A DNA stretch of 64,000 bases, taken from Melastoma dodecandrum. Its lineage: Eukaryota > Streptophyta > Magnoliopsida > Myrtales > Melastomataceae. A program made the position numbers and the translations under genes. The stretch spans positions 3,784,501 through 3,848,500 of the forward strand of contig JARUPY010000534.1 of the NCBI GenBank assembly GCA_029817715.1, given 5' to 3'. The notes beneath the pieces are model-generated. The model saw nothing but the letters and a program-made list of their open reading frames with translations. It ran no database searches and was not told the origin of the DNA. Shown in pieces: positions 62,901 through 64,000 of this stretch (the first letter of the stretch is position 1; every line of letters starts with the position of its first letter).

Positions 62901-64000
62901 ACCATAAAAGTCTCAAATTCCTGCTTGAGCAACGTTTGCACACAGAAAATCAATTCAAATGGATGGCTAAGCTAATGGGGTATGATTATGACATCATTTA
63001 TAAACAGGGCAAAGAGAATATCGTGGCCGACGCCTTGTCGCGTGTGCACAGTTCAGAGTTACTGTCAATGGTGGTACAGAATTGCAGCCCTACCTTACTG
63101 GATGAAATTAAGGGAACATGGCAGGAGGAAGTACAGCTACAGCAGCTGATTAAGAAGTTGCAGAATGGTAGTGCAGTTTCCTCTGCCTTCAAATGGCATC
63201 AGGAATTGTTGAAGAGAGGATCCCGTGTGGTGGTGGGTAATAACACTGCTGTAAGAATGAAAATCATACAACTCTTCCATTGTGGTTCGGCTGGGGGACA
63301 CTCTGGTGTTTTGGCCACAACAAAGAGGATTGGCCGTTATTTTTTCTGGCGGGGTATGGACAGAGATGTCAGGAACTTCATTCGTGCATGTGACACTTGT
63401 CTTCGTTGCAAATATGAAAACGTGGCGACACCGGGTCTCTTACAGCCACTTCCCATTCCCAATGATAAATGGCAAGACATTTCCCTTGACTTTATTGACG
63501 GGTTACCTCGCTCACAAGGGAAAGAGACAATTTTCGTGGTGGTGGACAGGCTGACGAAATACGGGCATTTTATAGCTTTGTCTCATTCATATTCAGCTAA
63601 ATCAGTGGCTCAAGCGTTTCTCGACAACGTATTTAAGCTACATGGCTTGCCCTTGACAGTGGTTAGCGACAGAGACACTATCTTCCTCAGCCGCTTTTGG
63701 CAAGAATTGTTCAAACTTCAAGGGGTGGAACTGCATCTTTCCACTGCCTATCACCCACAAACCGATGGGCAAACCGAGGTGGTAAACCGGTGCTTGGAAA
63801 CGTATTTACGGTGTATGACAGGTGATCGCCCTAATGGTTGGTGTAGGTGGCTCTCCTTGGCGGAGTGGTGGTATAACACCTCTCACCATTCCACCATCAA
63901 CCTATCCCCTTTCGAGGCCTTGTATGGGTATGCACCGCCACTACATATTCCTTATTTTCCTGCTGATCATGTTGCTGCAGAGGTGGATACAATGTTGAAG
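59930..64000 (+). CDS. Gag-pol polyprotein of Ty3/gypsy element, partial, one in-frame TGA
   Basis: Starts at ATG 59930 (MADNRLLELKKEQ; a coiled-coil-like N-terminus). One TGA interrupts gag at 60284-60286. After it the same frame is open from 60287 to the window end, over 3.7 kb. Domains: retrotransposon gag (about 60200-60690), CCHC-like knuckle CFGCNEPFNRNHKC (about 61000), protease LVDSGSTHNF (about 61243), RT with VFFDDILIYSS (about 62265-62297), and RNase H with ETDASAAGIGAVL (about 62710). The integrase zinc domain (GGHSG ... CDTCLRCK, about 63290-63410) and catalytic core (DFIDGLP, VVSDRD) follow. The 3' end is outside the window. Confidence 0.9.

Larger units (their letters stand above)
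59471..64000 (+). mobile_element. Ty3/gypsy retrotransposon, probably chromovirus, truncated by window end
   Basis: LTR, primer site and gag-pol are in the order protease, RT, RNase H, integrase. The short LTR and Met-tRNA site suggest a chromovirus such as the Reina group. The chromodomain that would prove it lies outside the window. Coding sequence is nearly intact, so this is probably the youngest element here. Confidence 0.85.

Overview
This is plant nuclear DNA, almost certainly from a flowering plant. It holds intron-rich genes for a brassinosteroid-type cytochrome P450, mitochondrial succinate dehydrogenase, a GRAS transcription factor, a Sec14/CRAL-TRIO protein and a Maf-like protein. 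The right half is a nested mass of LTR retrotransposons. I could not fix the species or order. All recognisable host genes lie on the + strand.

Left half, about 1-24,950, gene space. After about 5.3 kb of non-coding DNA with microsatellites comes an eight-exon DWF4/CYP90B1 gene (5567-9206; 510 codons), a 16-exon SDH1 gene (10887-15817; 629 codons), a single-exon SCL4-type GRAS gene (17964-19718; 584 codons) and a five-exon CRAL-TRIO gene (22725-24045; 280 codons). I joined the exons by hand using phase and splice consensus. Two introns, one in DWF4 and one in SDH1, are of the GC-AG class.

Middle, about 24,950-52,460, nested retrotransposons. A Sirevirus-like Ty1/copia element on the minus strand (24957-39489) is bounded by a perfect CAGTC target duplication. 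Its gag-pol is broken and it has an extra envelope-like region. Its 5' LTR is split by a 2.1 kb insertion (35085-37204) that is a near-perfect palindrome made of two head-to-head LTRs of another family. That family resembles Ogre/Tat-type Ty3/gypsy, and three further copies lie in this window as solo or truncated LTRs. Two of them (39663-42535 and 42909-47360) sit inside the 5' LTR of a second, plus-strand copia element (39656-52458), each with its own target duplication.

Right end, about 52,460-64,000. The first six exons of a Maf-like nucleotide pyrophosphatase gene run into a MULE transposase fragment, a truncated LTR and a chromovirus fragment. Two 3'-terminal exons of an unidentified gene follow. 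Last is a Ty3/gypsy element (from 59471) whose pol frame stays open to the window edge apart from one TGA in gag.

The most promising possible system is the LTR palindrome. It lies downstream of the TATA box of the Sirevirus 5' LTR, so a normal LTR transcript would carry a hairpin with arms of about 960 bp matching a repeat family present elsewhere in the window. This has the geometry of a natural, Mu-killer-like hairpin silencing locus, but it is an inference from structure only.
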